Below, one piece after another: positions 26,893 to 35,178 of a DNA stretch of 64,000 bases (position 1 is the first letter of the stretch; every line of letters begins with the position of its first letter). A program made the translations under genes and the position numbers. The notes below the pieces were generated by a model that saw only the letters and a program-made list of their open reading frames with translations, ran no database searches and was not told the origin of the DNA. Origin of the DNA: CAZOZZ01 sp965247425 (lineage in GTDB: Bacteria > Acidobacteriota > Terriglobia > 20CM-2-55-15); contig OZ252023.1 of assembly GCA_965247425.1 (NCBI GenBank), positions 992,001 to 1,056,000 on the forward strand, read 5' to 3'.

Positions 26893-28299
26893 GTGGAAAC
26901 ACGGGAAGTATTTGATTTAGCGATCATTGGATCGGGTCCCGGAGGATATGTTGCGGCGATACGTGCGCACCAACTCGGACTAAAGACCGCGATTGTCGAA
27001 AGGGACGTCCGTATGGGAGGGACATGCCTGTTACGGGGTTGCATTCCGACTAAGGTGTTGTTGCATGATGCCGCTTTGCTCGGGAAGATCCGCCGAGCTT
27101 CAAAACACGGTTTCAATACCGGAGAAGTCGAAGTGGACTTTTCCAAGGTCCAGAAGCGGAAGAGTGTCATTGTTACCAAGTTGACTAAGGGCGTTGAATT
27201 CCTCATGAAAAAGAACGAGGTGGTCACCTACAAGGGCAACGCCACCCTGACGGGACCCGGTCACATTGCCGTGGAAGGAAGCGGTTCGACGACCCAGGTT
27301 CGGGCGAAGCACGTGATTGTCGCCACCGGATCCGAGCCCAAATCGCTGCCGGGCTACGATGTCGACGGTCAGTTCGTAATCACTAACAACGAGGCCCTGG
27401 ATCTGGAATCGATCCCGAAGTCGATGGTCATCGTCGGCGCCGGGGCGGTGGGTGTGGAATTTGCTTCCATTTACTCGAGCTTCGGGACCCGCGTCACACT
27501 GCTGGAAGTTCTCCCGCGATTGGTTCCGATCGAGGACGAAGATGTCTCGAAAGAATTGCGTCGCGCCCTGAAGAAACAGGGTATCGACGTGCACACGGAG
27601 GCCAGACTCGAGAGTGCCAAAGTCCGGAAGGGCGCACTTGAAGTGGTGTTTCGGACCGCCAAAGGCGAGGAAAAGCGTGTTCAGGCCGAGAAGCTGCTCA
27701 TGGCGACGGGTCGGGCACCGAACACCTCGGGAATCGGTCTGGAGAAACTCGGTGTGGTCACCGACGACAAGGGCTACGTGAAAGTCAACGACTATATGGA
27801 GAGCAACGTTCCGGGCGTCTATGCCATTGGGGATATCGTGCCGACGCCGTGGCTGGCCCATGTTGCCTCTCATGAGGGAGTCGTTGCGGTTGAACGAATC
27901 GCCGGACGGAACCCCGTGCCGATCCGCTACGACCAGGTTCCCGGATGTACCTACTGCGAACCTCAGGTCGCGAGCGTCGGTCTGACCGAAGCAGCCGCGC
28001 GTGCCGCGGGGCACAGTGTCAAGGTTGGGAAGTTCCCCTTCTCGGCGATCGGCAAGGCCATGATCGAAGATGCCACCGATGGTTTCGTCAAAGTTGTAGC
28101 CGACGAGAAGTATGGTGAAATCCTCGGCGTCCACATGATCGGAAACGGTGTCACCGAGTTGATCGCCGAAGCTGTTGCGTCGATCGGCCTGGAGGCGACC
28201 GCCGAAGACCTGATCCACACCATTCACGCCCACCCCACTCTCTCCGAAGCCGTTCATGAAGCCATGGAAGATGTCTACGGCGTGAGCATTCATATGTAG
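26893..28299 (+). CDS. lpdA: Dihydrolipoamide dehydrogenase (E3)
   Basis: The flavoprotein that reoxidises dihydrolipoyl groups of 2-oxo acid dehydrogenase complexes or the glycine cleavage system with NAD. The 468-residue product has FAD motif AIIGSGPGGYVAAIRA, redox disulfide GGTCLLRGCIPTK, NAD motif VIVGAGAVGVEFASIY, and the C-terminal HAHPTLSEAVHEA active-site base. The start is GTG 26893 behind GAGGGA. It is monocistronic here, with the E1 alpha gene 33 kb away on the other strand. Confidence 0.95.
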   Translation: METREVFDLAIIGSGPGGYVAAIRAHQLGLKTAIVERDVRMGGTCLLRGCIPTKVLLHDAALLGKIRRASKHGFNTGEVEVDFSKVQKRKSVIVTKLTKGVEFLMKKNEVVTYKGNATLTGPGHIAVEGSGSTTQVRAKHVIVATGSEPKSLPGYDVDGQFVITNNEALDLESIPKSMVIVGAGAVGVEFASIYSSFGTRVTLLEVLPRLVPIEDEDVSKELRRALKKQGIDVHTEARLESAKVRKGALEVVFRTAKGEEKRVQAEKLLMATGRAPNTSGIGLEKLGVVTDDKGYVKVNDYMESNVPGVYAIGDIVPTPWLAHVASHEGVVAVERIAGRNPVPIRYDQVPGCTYCEPQVASVGLTEAAARAAGHSVKVGKFPFSAIGKAMIEDATDGFVKVVADEKYGEILGVHMIGNGVTELIAEAVASIGLEATAEDLIHTIHAHPTLSEAVHEAMEDVYGVSIHM

Positions 28300-28605
28300 C
28301 TGATAGCGAGTAGCAGGCAGCCTGCAGCTGTCGGACCTGAGAAGGACGTTCTACTCGACGCTTGCGCCGCCGCGCCGCTAGCCCGGATGGATCACCAATC
28401 GGAGAATCGATCGGTGTTCGGATACGAGAAGCGATTTGCGGCGAGACTTGGAGCTGAGAGTGAGCGAGCCGTGGACATTGGCGGATTTTGAGCCTGTGAC
28501 ACGGCGACATTTGGCGGGAGATCGGCATGAATGGGCGAGTGCAGGCAGGCCTCGCCGGGAGGCAGATGAGAGGCGCTGTTTTTCGGATCTGAAGGTTCGG
28601 TGTCG
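28300..28605. other. Gene-free stretch between lpdA and the IS1380 transposase
   Basis: About 300 bp. It starts with a short GC-rich palindrome (GCAGGCAGCCTGC at 28314-28326). A 76-codon plus-strand frame runs across it into the transposase end, but it has no ribosome site or recognisable motif, so I treat it as chance. The IS1380 boundary lies somewhere here. Confidence 0.4.
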
Positions 28606-30024
28606 TCAGCAACGAAGCGGAATTGATTGCAGGTTTCTCACTATGAGAGCAAAGACGTCGGCATAGGGATAGGCCTCCGACATCGAGATCCAGACGTTGC
28701 GGACCGTGAGGCGGATACGCGCACCGATCTTAAGAAGCTTCAGACGGATGGTTCCGCATTGGGCATGGGCCATCGCGGTATCTTTGAGACCGAGACGACG
28801 CAACGCCTGCATAAGCATGTAGGCGGCTGAGGACAGATACAGTCGGAGCTGATTGGCGCGCATGGTTCCCGCACTGGTGCGGTCGGCAAATAGATCCAGT
28901 TGCTGTTCTTTGATCCGGTTCTCCATGTCGCCGCGTGCGCAATAGAAATCTTCGTAGAGCGCTTGGGCTCCGAGTCGTTCCGGTGGCAGTGAGGTCACCA
29001 CGAATCGGGGATTGGCGCCCTTGGCCAGGAACTCGGCTTTGCCAACAACGCGACGAGTGCGGCTCCAGCTCTTTCGAGTCCGGTACAGGAAATCCTTAAA
29101 CACTCGTGCCGATTTCCCAGTGGTCTGAAACTCCGCTTCAGCCTGAATCATCTGGTCAGCGATCTCTCGCTTGAGGCGGTCGTTCTTGGCCAACCCCATC
29201 ACATAATCGACCTGGTGGGTTTCACACCAGTCCAGTAATGCATCCCGGCAGAATCCGGAATCGGCCCGAATGATGATCGACACGTCCGGCCAGCTCTGAC
29301 GGATCTGGCCGACGATACGTTCCAATTCATCGACTGATCCTGCCGCCCCATCGATATTGGACGGGCGCAGCCGAGCGCACAACAGATGCTCTCCACAGAA
29401 GATGTACAAGGGCAGATAGCAGTAGTTGCGGTAGTAGCCGTGAAAGAACCGGCCTTCCTGTTGACCATGGATCGGATCATCGGTCGCGTCCAGATCCAGA
29501 ACGATCTCTTCGGGCGCCGTGTTGTCATGGGCTGCCACAAACGCATCGACCATCCAACGATCGATCTTGTCCCCATCCATAGCGATCTTCTTGTACCGCT
29601 CCTGGTCGCCGACTTCGGCGCCGGTCAACTCCAATCGGTTTAGCGTGCTCTTGCCCGCCAACGCCTTTCCCCAGTCGCCGGCCTGTCGTCGATTCGTTCC
29701 CAGCGGATCCGCTTTGTCCACCGCCAACGCAAGCATCGGGTCGGTCCGTAACTGATCGTGATCGTTCAGGTCTTCATATCCCAGGCACAGCCCGTAGACC
29801 CGCTGTCCCAACAGCTCCTTCACGGTGTGTTCGATCAACCGTTGGTCGCGATGATCGCTAAAACACCCCGCCAATCCATCGATCAAACCGGTCCGCTTTT
29901 CGACTTCACGCAGCAGCAGAACTCCAGCGTCAGACGTGATCTTGCCGCCGTCGAAACGCGCCTTCATTTTTCGTTGAAGAAGTCCGTGAAATTCGAACGT
30001 GGTTTGTTTACACTCTGTACTCAT
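28606..30024 (-). CDS. IS1380-family transposase
   Basis: A DDE transposase of about 472 residues starting at ATG 30024. Family features are the N-terminus FDGGKITSDAGVLLLREVEK, first Asp in LDLDATDDPIHGQQEG, second Asp in IIIRADSGFCRD, and Glu in YCARGDMENRIKEQQLDLFA. It is complete by length. It sits between lpdA and the second IS21 copy. I cannot define its terminal inverted repeats; one side has been altered by the IS21 insertion 24 bp upstream of its start. Confidence 0.9.
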   Translation of the reverse strand: MSTECKQTTFEFHGLLQRKMKARFDGGKITSDAGVLLLREVEKRTGLIDGLAGCFSDHRDQRLIEHTVKELLGQRVYGLCLGYEDLNDHDQLRTDPMLALAVDKADPLGTNRRQAGDWGKALAGKSTLNRLELTGAEVGDQERYKKIAMDGDKIDRWMVDAFVAAHDNTAPEEIVLDLDATDDPIHGQQEGRFFHGYYRNYCYLPLYIFCGEHLLCARLRPSNIDGAAGSVDELERIVGQIRQSWPDVSIIIRADSGFCRDALLDWCETHQVDYVMGLAKNDRLKREIADQMIQAEAEFQTTGKSARVFKDFLYRTRKSWSRTRRVVGKAEFLAKGANPRFVVTSLPPERLGAQALYEDFYCARGDMENRIKEQQLDLFADRTSAGTMRANQLRLYLSSAAYMLMQALRRLGLKDTAMAHAQCGTIRLKLLKIGARIRLTVRNVWISMSEAYPYADVFALIVRNLQSIPLRC

Positions 30025-30060
30025 AAGGGCCGCCTCCGTTTGGTTTCTGAACCTGATTTC

Positions 30061-30205
30061 TCTAAATTGGCCCACTTTTGATCGTTTGATTTGGCCCACC
30101 CCTGACGACTGAACCGGAGAGGCTGTTCCGAACAAAGAGTCGGAATGGAGGGACCCGGTGTCAAGGAGATCGAAGGTGGAATTATTTGAAGAGATTCGGC
30201 GCTAC
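30061..30205 (+). repeat. Duplicated IS21 left end with truncated istA start
   Basis: A 145-bp unit repeated from 30206 onward. It contains the subterminal binding words, the istA ribosome site and the GTG at 30158, followed by 14 istA codons before the frame enters the second left end and stops. The element therefore has two tandem left ends. Confidence 0.88.
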
Positions 30206-30302
30206 TCTAAATTGGCCCACTTTTGATCGTTTGATTTGGCCCACCCCTGACGACTGAACCGGAGAGGCTGTTCCGAACAAAGAGTCGGAATGGAGGGACC
30301 CG

Positions 30303-31835
30303 GTGTCAAGGAGATCGAAGGTGGAATTATTTGAAGAGATTCGGCGAGAGCACGAGTTTGGTGTGGGAACGATCCAGGGTGTGGCCCGGCGGCTGGGGGT
30401 GCATCGGCGGATGGTGCGTCAAGCGCTGGGAAACGCCGTGCCGCCGGCGAGGAAGAGCCCGGAGCGGAAGAGGCCGAGGCTGGAGCCGGTTATGGAATTT
30501 ATCAACGGGGTGTTGGAGGCGGACAGGCAGGCCCCGCGGAAGCAGCGGCACACCAGTCACCGGATCTACGAACGGATCCGGATGGAATTTCCGAAACATC
30601 CGATTGGGGAATCGACGGTTCGCCGGTATGTCGGGCGGCGGAAGCGGGAGATGGGTTTCATCCGACAGGAGACGTTCGTGCCGCAAAGCTACGCCTGGGG
30701 TCAGGAAGCACAGATCGACTGGTACGAAGCCGTCGCGGAGTTGGATGGCGAACGGCAGAAGCTCCAGGTTTTCTGTATGCGGAGCATGGGCAGTGGTGGC
30801 GCATTCCATCGAGCTTATCCTCGGGCGACACAACAGGCATTCCTGGAGGCTCATGAGTTGGGTTTCCGCTATTTTGCGGGGGTCTTCGGGGTGCTGCGTT
30901 ATGACAACCTGACCAGCGCGGTGAAGAAGATTCTGCGGGGATACCGGCGTGTAGAGACCGAACGGTTCATCGCGTTTCGGTCGCATTGGAAGTTTCAAGC
31001 CGAGTTCTGCACACCCGGCGAGGGCCACGAGAAAGGCGGTGTGGAAGGCGAAGCCGGATACTTCCGGCGCAATCACCTGGTACCGGTGCCGAAGGCGAAG
31101 GACCTGGCGGATCTGAATGCGCAGCTGCTGGCCGGTTGCCGTGCCGATGAACGGCGCAAGATCGGCGATCGGGTCCAGACGGTGGGTGAAGGGATGCAGA
31201 TCGAACAGCCCCATCTGCTCGCGTTATCGACCGAAGGGTTCCCTCTGGCCGAGGACAGCTTTCCACGAGTCGATGGTAAGGGATGTGTACGGGTGCGTAA
31301 CAACTTCTACTCCGCCCCCGTCAAGGCCGGGACTGTGGTGCGGGCGAGCGTTTTTCCGGCCTACGTGGAGGTCTGGCACGATGGCGGATGCGTGGCGCGG
31401 CATGAGCGAGGATATGGAAACGGCCAGCACTTCTTCAATCTGGAACATTATCTGGAGGTGTTGGAGCGGAAGCCGGGCGCGCTGGCCGGGAGCAAGCCTC
31501 TGGAGCAATGGCGGCAACAGGGCCGATGGCCGAAAAGCTATGACGAGTTCTGGCAGACGTTGATCGATCGCAACGGAAAACAGAATGGGACCCGCGCAAT
31601 GGTGGAGTTGCTCCTACTGGGCCGGGAACATGGCTATAGCGAGCTGGATTCCGCATTCCAACAAGCCCTGCGCCTGGGATGCTCCGATGCCGCCGCGGCG
31701 CGCTACCTGATGACCGAGGCCCGATTCGACCGGCCGGCGGCGCCGCGACTGGAAGTGGCCGCACTACGCGCTTATGAGCGGCCCCTGCCGGAGGTGAATA
31801 CTTACGATGCACTGCTCACTGCGGAGGTGGTCTAG
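30303..31835 (+). CDS. istA: IS21-family transposase IstA, copy 2
   Basis: A 510-residue DDE transposase identical to copy 1 except Gln for Lys in RATQQAF. It has the same HTH, the same QIDWYEA / LRYDNL / EKGGVEGE catalytic regions, and the same coupling to istB through a shared G. Both copies appear intact, so either could supply transposase to the other and to solo IS21 ends. Confidence 0.93.
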   Translation: MSRRSKVELFEEIRREHEFGVGTIQGVARRLGVHRRMVRQALGNAVPPARKSPERKRPRLEPVMEFINGVLEADRQAPRKQRHTSHRIYERIRMEFPKHPIGESTVRRYVGRRKREMGFIRQETFVPQSYAWGQEAQIDWYEAVAELDGERQKLQVFCMRSMGSGGAFHRAYPRATQQAFLEAHELGFRYFAGVFGVLRYDNLTSAVKKILRGYRRVETERFIAFRSHWKFQAEFCTPGEGHEKGGVEGEAGYFRRNHLVPVPKAKDLADLNAQLLAGCRADERRKIGDRVQTVGEGMQIEQPHLLALSTEGFPLAEDSFPRVDGKGCVRVRNNFYSAPVKAGTVVRASVFPAYVEVWHDGGCVARHERGYGNGQHFFNLEHYLEVLERKPGALAGSKPLEQWRQQGRWPKSYDEFWQTLIDRNGKQNGTRAMVELLLLGREHGYSELDSAFQQALRLGCSDAAAARYLMTEARFDRPAAPRLEVAALRAYERPLPEVNTYDALLTAEVV

Positions 31836-32647
31836 TGTCCGCCACAGCCGGCGGGGTCGAACAGGCGGCGATTCAGCAGTACTGTAAAGCTCTCCGGACG
31901 CCCACGATCGGAACGCAGTTTGCGGCCATGGCCGAGCAGGCCCAGCGGGAAGAGCACACCTACACACGGTATCTGGAAGCCTTGCTGGCGATGGAAGTTG
32001 AAGAACGCGAACGGAACACCGTGGCCCGGCGGATTCAATCCGCACGTTTCCCTCGAATGAAGACACTCGAGGACTTTGACTTCTCGCGGTCGAAGGTTCC
32101 AGCCAACCGGATCCGTGGACTCGCAGACGGTGGCTATTTAGAACACGCCGAACCTGTCGTCCTGATCGGGGAGTGTGGAACGGGCAAGACGCACCTGGCC
32201 ACAGGACTGTGCGTGGCCGCTTGTCGGCAGAAGAAGCGGGTTCGCTTTACGACGGCCGCCGGCTTGATCAACGAGTTGGTCGAGGCCCACCACAACGACC
32301 AGTTCCGCCGGGTTCTGGCCCGATGGTTCCGATACGAGTTGATTGCCATCGACGAAGTCGGCTATGTCCCGATGGCAGACCTCGGCGCCGAACTCCTCTT
32401 TCAAGTCATCTCGGATCGAGCCGAGCGGGCGACGGTGATCTTGACAACGAATCTGCCGTTCTCGGAATGGACCCAGGTGTTTCCCAATGTTCGGCTGTGC
32501 AAGGCGTTGCTGGACCGGATAACCGATCGCGCTCACATCATCGAGACCGGAACCGAATCCTTCCGGTTTCGGCGCACGTTGGAGAAACGACAGAAACCAC
32601 GGCATCCGCCTGGAAAGGAGAAACCCGCGAAACAAACCACGTCCTGA
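31835..32647 (+). CDS. istB: IS21-family helper ATPase IstB, copy 2
   Basis: A 270-residue AAA+ helper, identical to copy 1 except Ser for Ala in RRIQSARFPR. Walker A GECGTGKTHLA and Walker B LIAIDEVGY are intact. It resembles the DnaC-like protein at 53425-54174 in fold, but that gene is not linked to a transposase. Confidence 0.93.
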   Translation: MSATAGGVEQAAIQQYCKALRTPTIGTQFAAMAEQAQREEHTYTRYLEALLAMEVEERERNTVARRIQSARFPRMKTLEDFDFSRSKVPANRIRGLADGGYLEHAEPVVLIGECGTGKTHLATGLCVAACRQKKRVRFTTAAGLINELVEAHHNDQFRRVLARWFRYELIAIDEVGYVPMADLGAELLFQVISDRAERATVILTTNLPFSEWTQVFPNVRLCKALLDRITDRAHIIETGTESFRFRRTLEKRQKPRHPPGKEKPAKQTTS

Positions 32648-33058
32648 GGGTCGGATCGCCGCGCGGTCGTCGATCCTGGGCGATCCTGGAAACGGAGTTT
32701 TTTCCCGAAAGAAAGAAAAAGAACCAAAAAGAAAGAAACGGAGGCCTGTGGAAGATGACGCGCTGTGGAAATCCTAAAAACCAGGATTCCCACAGCGCTT
32801 GGAAAAGCCTCGCCAAGGGCGCTCGGCTTTCCCACATCTACAACACAGGCCCGACGGTAATTATCACTACTCGGAATTATTAACAGGAGGGGGTGGGCCA
32901 AATCAGACGATCAAAAGTGGGCCAGACCGGGTGGACAAACCCAGAACCGTTCTCGACAAACGATTTATGCCAAACAGGGCGGCCTTTTCTGGTCCTTTCG
33001 GTGATTTATGCGGGCTAGCTGCTCGCTGCCAGCTACCCGCTTCTTGTATACTCTTCAC

Positions 33059-33934
33059 ATGACAGGTCGTCCCGACTGGTTGAAAGTGCGCATTCCGAGC
33101 GGCGAGAATTTTTTCGAAGTTCGCCGCATCGTGAAGTCGCACAAGCTGAACACGGTCTGTGAGGACGCCAGATGTCCGAACGTTGCCGAATGTTGGGGGA
33201 AACACCGGACAGCCACGTTCATGATTCTCGGTGATACCTGTACCCGGGCGTGTGCCTACTGCGCCGTGAAGTCCGGTCAGCCGACGGAACTGGACCTGCT
33301 GGAACCGATACGGGTCGCCGCCGCAGTGGGTGACATGAAGCTCAAGCATGCGGTCATCACTTCGGTCGACCGTGACGATCTGGCCGACGGCGGCGCGAAC
33401 GTGTTTGCCGACACCGTTCGTGAGATCCGAAGGTTGGACGCCGATGTGAAGGTCGAGTTGCTGACGCCGGACTTCGGAGGATCCATGGATTCGCTCCGAA
33501 CGGTGCTCGATGCCGGGCCCGACATCTTTTCGCACAATATCGAGACCGTCGAACGCCTCTATCCCACCATGCGATTCAAATCGGACTATACCGTTTCGTT
33601 TGGGCTGCTCGAGGCGGCAAGAGAAAGGTCGTCAGGCATCTTCACCAAGACGGGGATCATGGTGGGGCTCGGTGAAGACACCGCGGAGATCCACGAATTG
33701 ATGGCTGACGCCGCAGGAGCCGGTGTAGACATCCTGACGATCGGCCAGTACCTCCGTCCCACGCCGAAACACGCTCGAATCAAGAAGTACTACACGCCGG
33801 AAGAGTTCGATAAATTTGCCGACCTCGGTCGTCGCATGGGGATCCGCTGGGTTTTTTCGGGTCCTCTGGTCCGCAGCTCGTATCATGCCGAAGACGTTTT
33901 CGACGACATGATGGCTGGTGCGGCCCGAGCCTGA
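33059..33934 (+). CDS. lipA: Lipoyl synthase LipA
   Basis: A radical SAM enzyme of 291 residues that inserts two sulfurs into octanoyl groups on lipoyl domains. The auxiliary-cluster motif is CEDARCPNVAEC (about residues 36-47) and the radical-SAM motif CTRACAYC (about 61-68). The C-terminal substrate loop RSSYHAEDVF supplies the serine ligand of the auxiliary cluster. The start is ATG 33059, without a strong ribosome site. It lies 115 bp after IS21 copy 2, so its original promoter may have been displaced. A scaffold-type nfu gene follows directly. Confidence 0.96.
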   Translation: MTGRPDWLKVRIPSGENFFEVRRIVKSHKLNTVCEDARCPNVAECWGKHRTATFMILGDTCTRACAYCAVKSGQPTELDLLEPIRVAAAVGDMKLKHAVITSVDRDDLADGGANVFADTVREIRRLDADVKVELLTPDFGGSMDSLRTVLDAGPDIFSHNIETVERLYPTMRFKSDYTVSFGLLEAARERSSGIFTKTGIMVGLGEDTAEIHELMADAAGAGVDILTIGQYLRPTPKHARIKKYYTPEEFDKFADLGRRMGIRWVFSGPLVRSSYHAEDVFDDMMAGAARA

Positions 33935-33941
33935 GGCAGTC

Positions 33942-34253
33942 ATGGGATTGCTCTCAAAGATTCTCGGCGTCGACATGAATTCCCTTCGGCAGCCGGCCGA
34001 GCCTCCCTCGCCGTCACGGGCCGAAGGCCATACCATGCAGCAGCGCGTAGAAGCTGTTCTCGAGGAGGTCCGTCCCGCCCTTCACGCCGACGGTGGCGAC
34101 ATCGAACTGGTGGAAATCGTGGGCAATTCGGCGAAGGTTCGCCTCGTCGGCGCCTGCGACGGCTGTCCCAGTGCCACGTTTACCCTGCAGTACGGAATTC
34201 AGAAAAGACTTCGCGACGCGATACCTGAATTTGAAGAGTTGATCTCCGTGTAG
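33942..34253 (+). CDS. NifU-like Fe-S scaffold/carrier (Nfu domain)
   Basis: A 103-residue protein with a C-terminal NifU/Nfu domain: VLEEVRPALHADGGDIELVE, then the cluster-binding GACDGCPSATFTLQYGI with its CxxC. A short linker precedes the domain. Such proteins deliver 4Fe-4S clusters; E. coli NfuA restores the auxiliary cluster that LipA sacrifices in each turnover. It begins 7 bp after lipA, so the two are presumably cotranscribed and functionally paired. I use ATG 33942; a longer frame overlaps lipA. Confidence 0.88.
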   Translation: MGLLSKILGVDMNSLRQPAEPPSPSRAEGHTMQQRVEAVLEEVRPALHADGGDIELVEIVGNSAKVRLVGACDGCPSATFTLQYGIQKRLRDAIPEFEELISV

Positions 34254-34255
34254 GT

Positions 34256-34855
34256 TTACAGTTCTCGCCGACCTTCCAGTGCTTTCGTCATCGTGACCGA
34301 ATCTGCGTAGTCCAGGTCGCTTCCGACCGGCAATCCCATCGCAATGCGGGTCACTCGGATGTTGAGAGGCTTGATCAGCTTCGACAGGTACAGCGCCGTT
34401 GTTTCGCCTTCGACGTTCGGATTTGTCGCGATGATGATTTCCTCGACCGTTCCGGATTGGAGCCTTTCGATAAGCGAGACGATTGCGAGTTGGTCCGGAC
34501 CGATTCCCTTTAAAGGAGACAGGGCTCCCAACAGGACATGATAACGCCCGTTGAATTCATGCGTGCTTTCAATGGGCAGGATGTTGTTTGATTCTTCAAC
34601 GATGCACAGGAGGCGGTCGTTCCGGTTGGGGTGCGTGCAAAAGTGGCAGGGGTCGATGTCGGTGAGGTTGTTGCAGGTCGAGCAGCGACGGATCAACCTC
34701 TTCATTTCGACGATCGCGTCGGCGAGCTGTTCCGCTTCGCTGGCTTCCACCTTGAGCAGGTGAAACGCCATCCGTTGGGCGGATTTGGTTCCGATACCCG
34801 GCAGTTTGCGGAAATTGTCTATGAGTCTGGTGACGGGTTCTGCGAGGTCTCCCAT
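34256..34855 (-). CDS. recR: Recombination protein RecR
   Basis: A 199-residue recombination mediator that with RecO loads RecA at gaps. Features: helix-hairpin-helix KLPGIGTKSAQRMAFHLL, four-cysteine zinc site CSTCNNLTDIDPCHFC, and a Toprim domain with LCIVEESNNILPIE and IATNPNVEGETTALYL. It is the last gene of the dnaX-ybaB-recR operon, and its stop is 2 bp from the convergent nfu stop. Confidence 0.97.
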   Translation of the reverse strand: MGDLAEPVTRLIDNFRKLPGIGTKSAQRMAFHLLKVEASEAEQLADAIVEMKRLIRRCSTCNNLTDIDPCHFCTHPNRNDRLLCIVEESNNILPIESTHEFNGRYHVLLGALSPLKGIGPDQLAIVSLIERLQSGTVEEIIIATNPNVEGETTALYLSKLIKPLNIRVTRIAMGLPVGSDLDYADSVTMTKALEGRREL

Positions 34856-34865
34856 ATTCGAAGGC

Positions 34866-35168
<303 letters not shown>

Positions 35169-35178
35169 GAATCCGCTC

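Larger units (their letters stand above)
30054..32943 (+). mobile_element. IS21-family element, copy 2, with duplicated left end
   Basis: 2,890 bp with the same ends as copy 1 (left TGATTTC, right ACAAACCCA), bracketed by the 5-bp duplication GAACC at 30049-30053 and 32944-32948. It is 140 bp longer than copy 1. Its left end is present twice with a 145-bp period, and 5 bases (GCTAC) are missing beside the outer copy. Otherwise I find only about three base differences across 2.7 kb, so the two copies separated very recently. Confidence 0.9.

Noticed and set aside
28436..28666. 76-codon gene between lpdA and the IS1380 transposase.
   Set aside because: There is no start signal, it runs into the end of the transposase on the other strand, and its composition is Arg-rich shadow-like.
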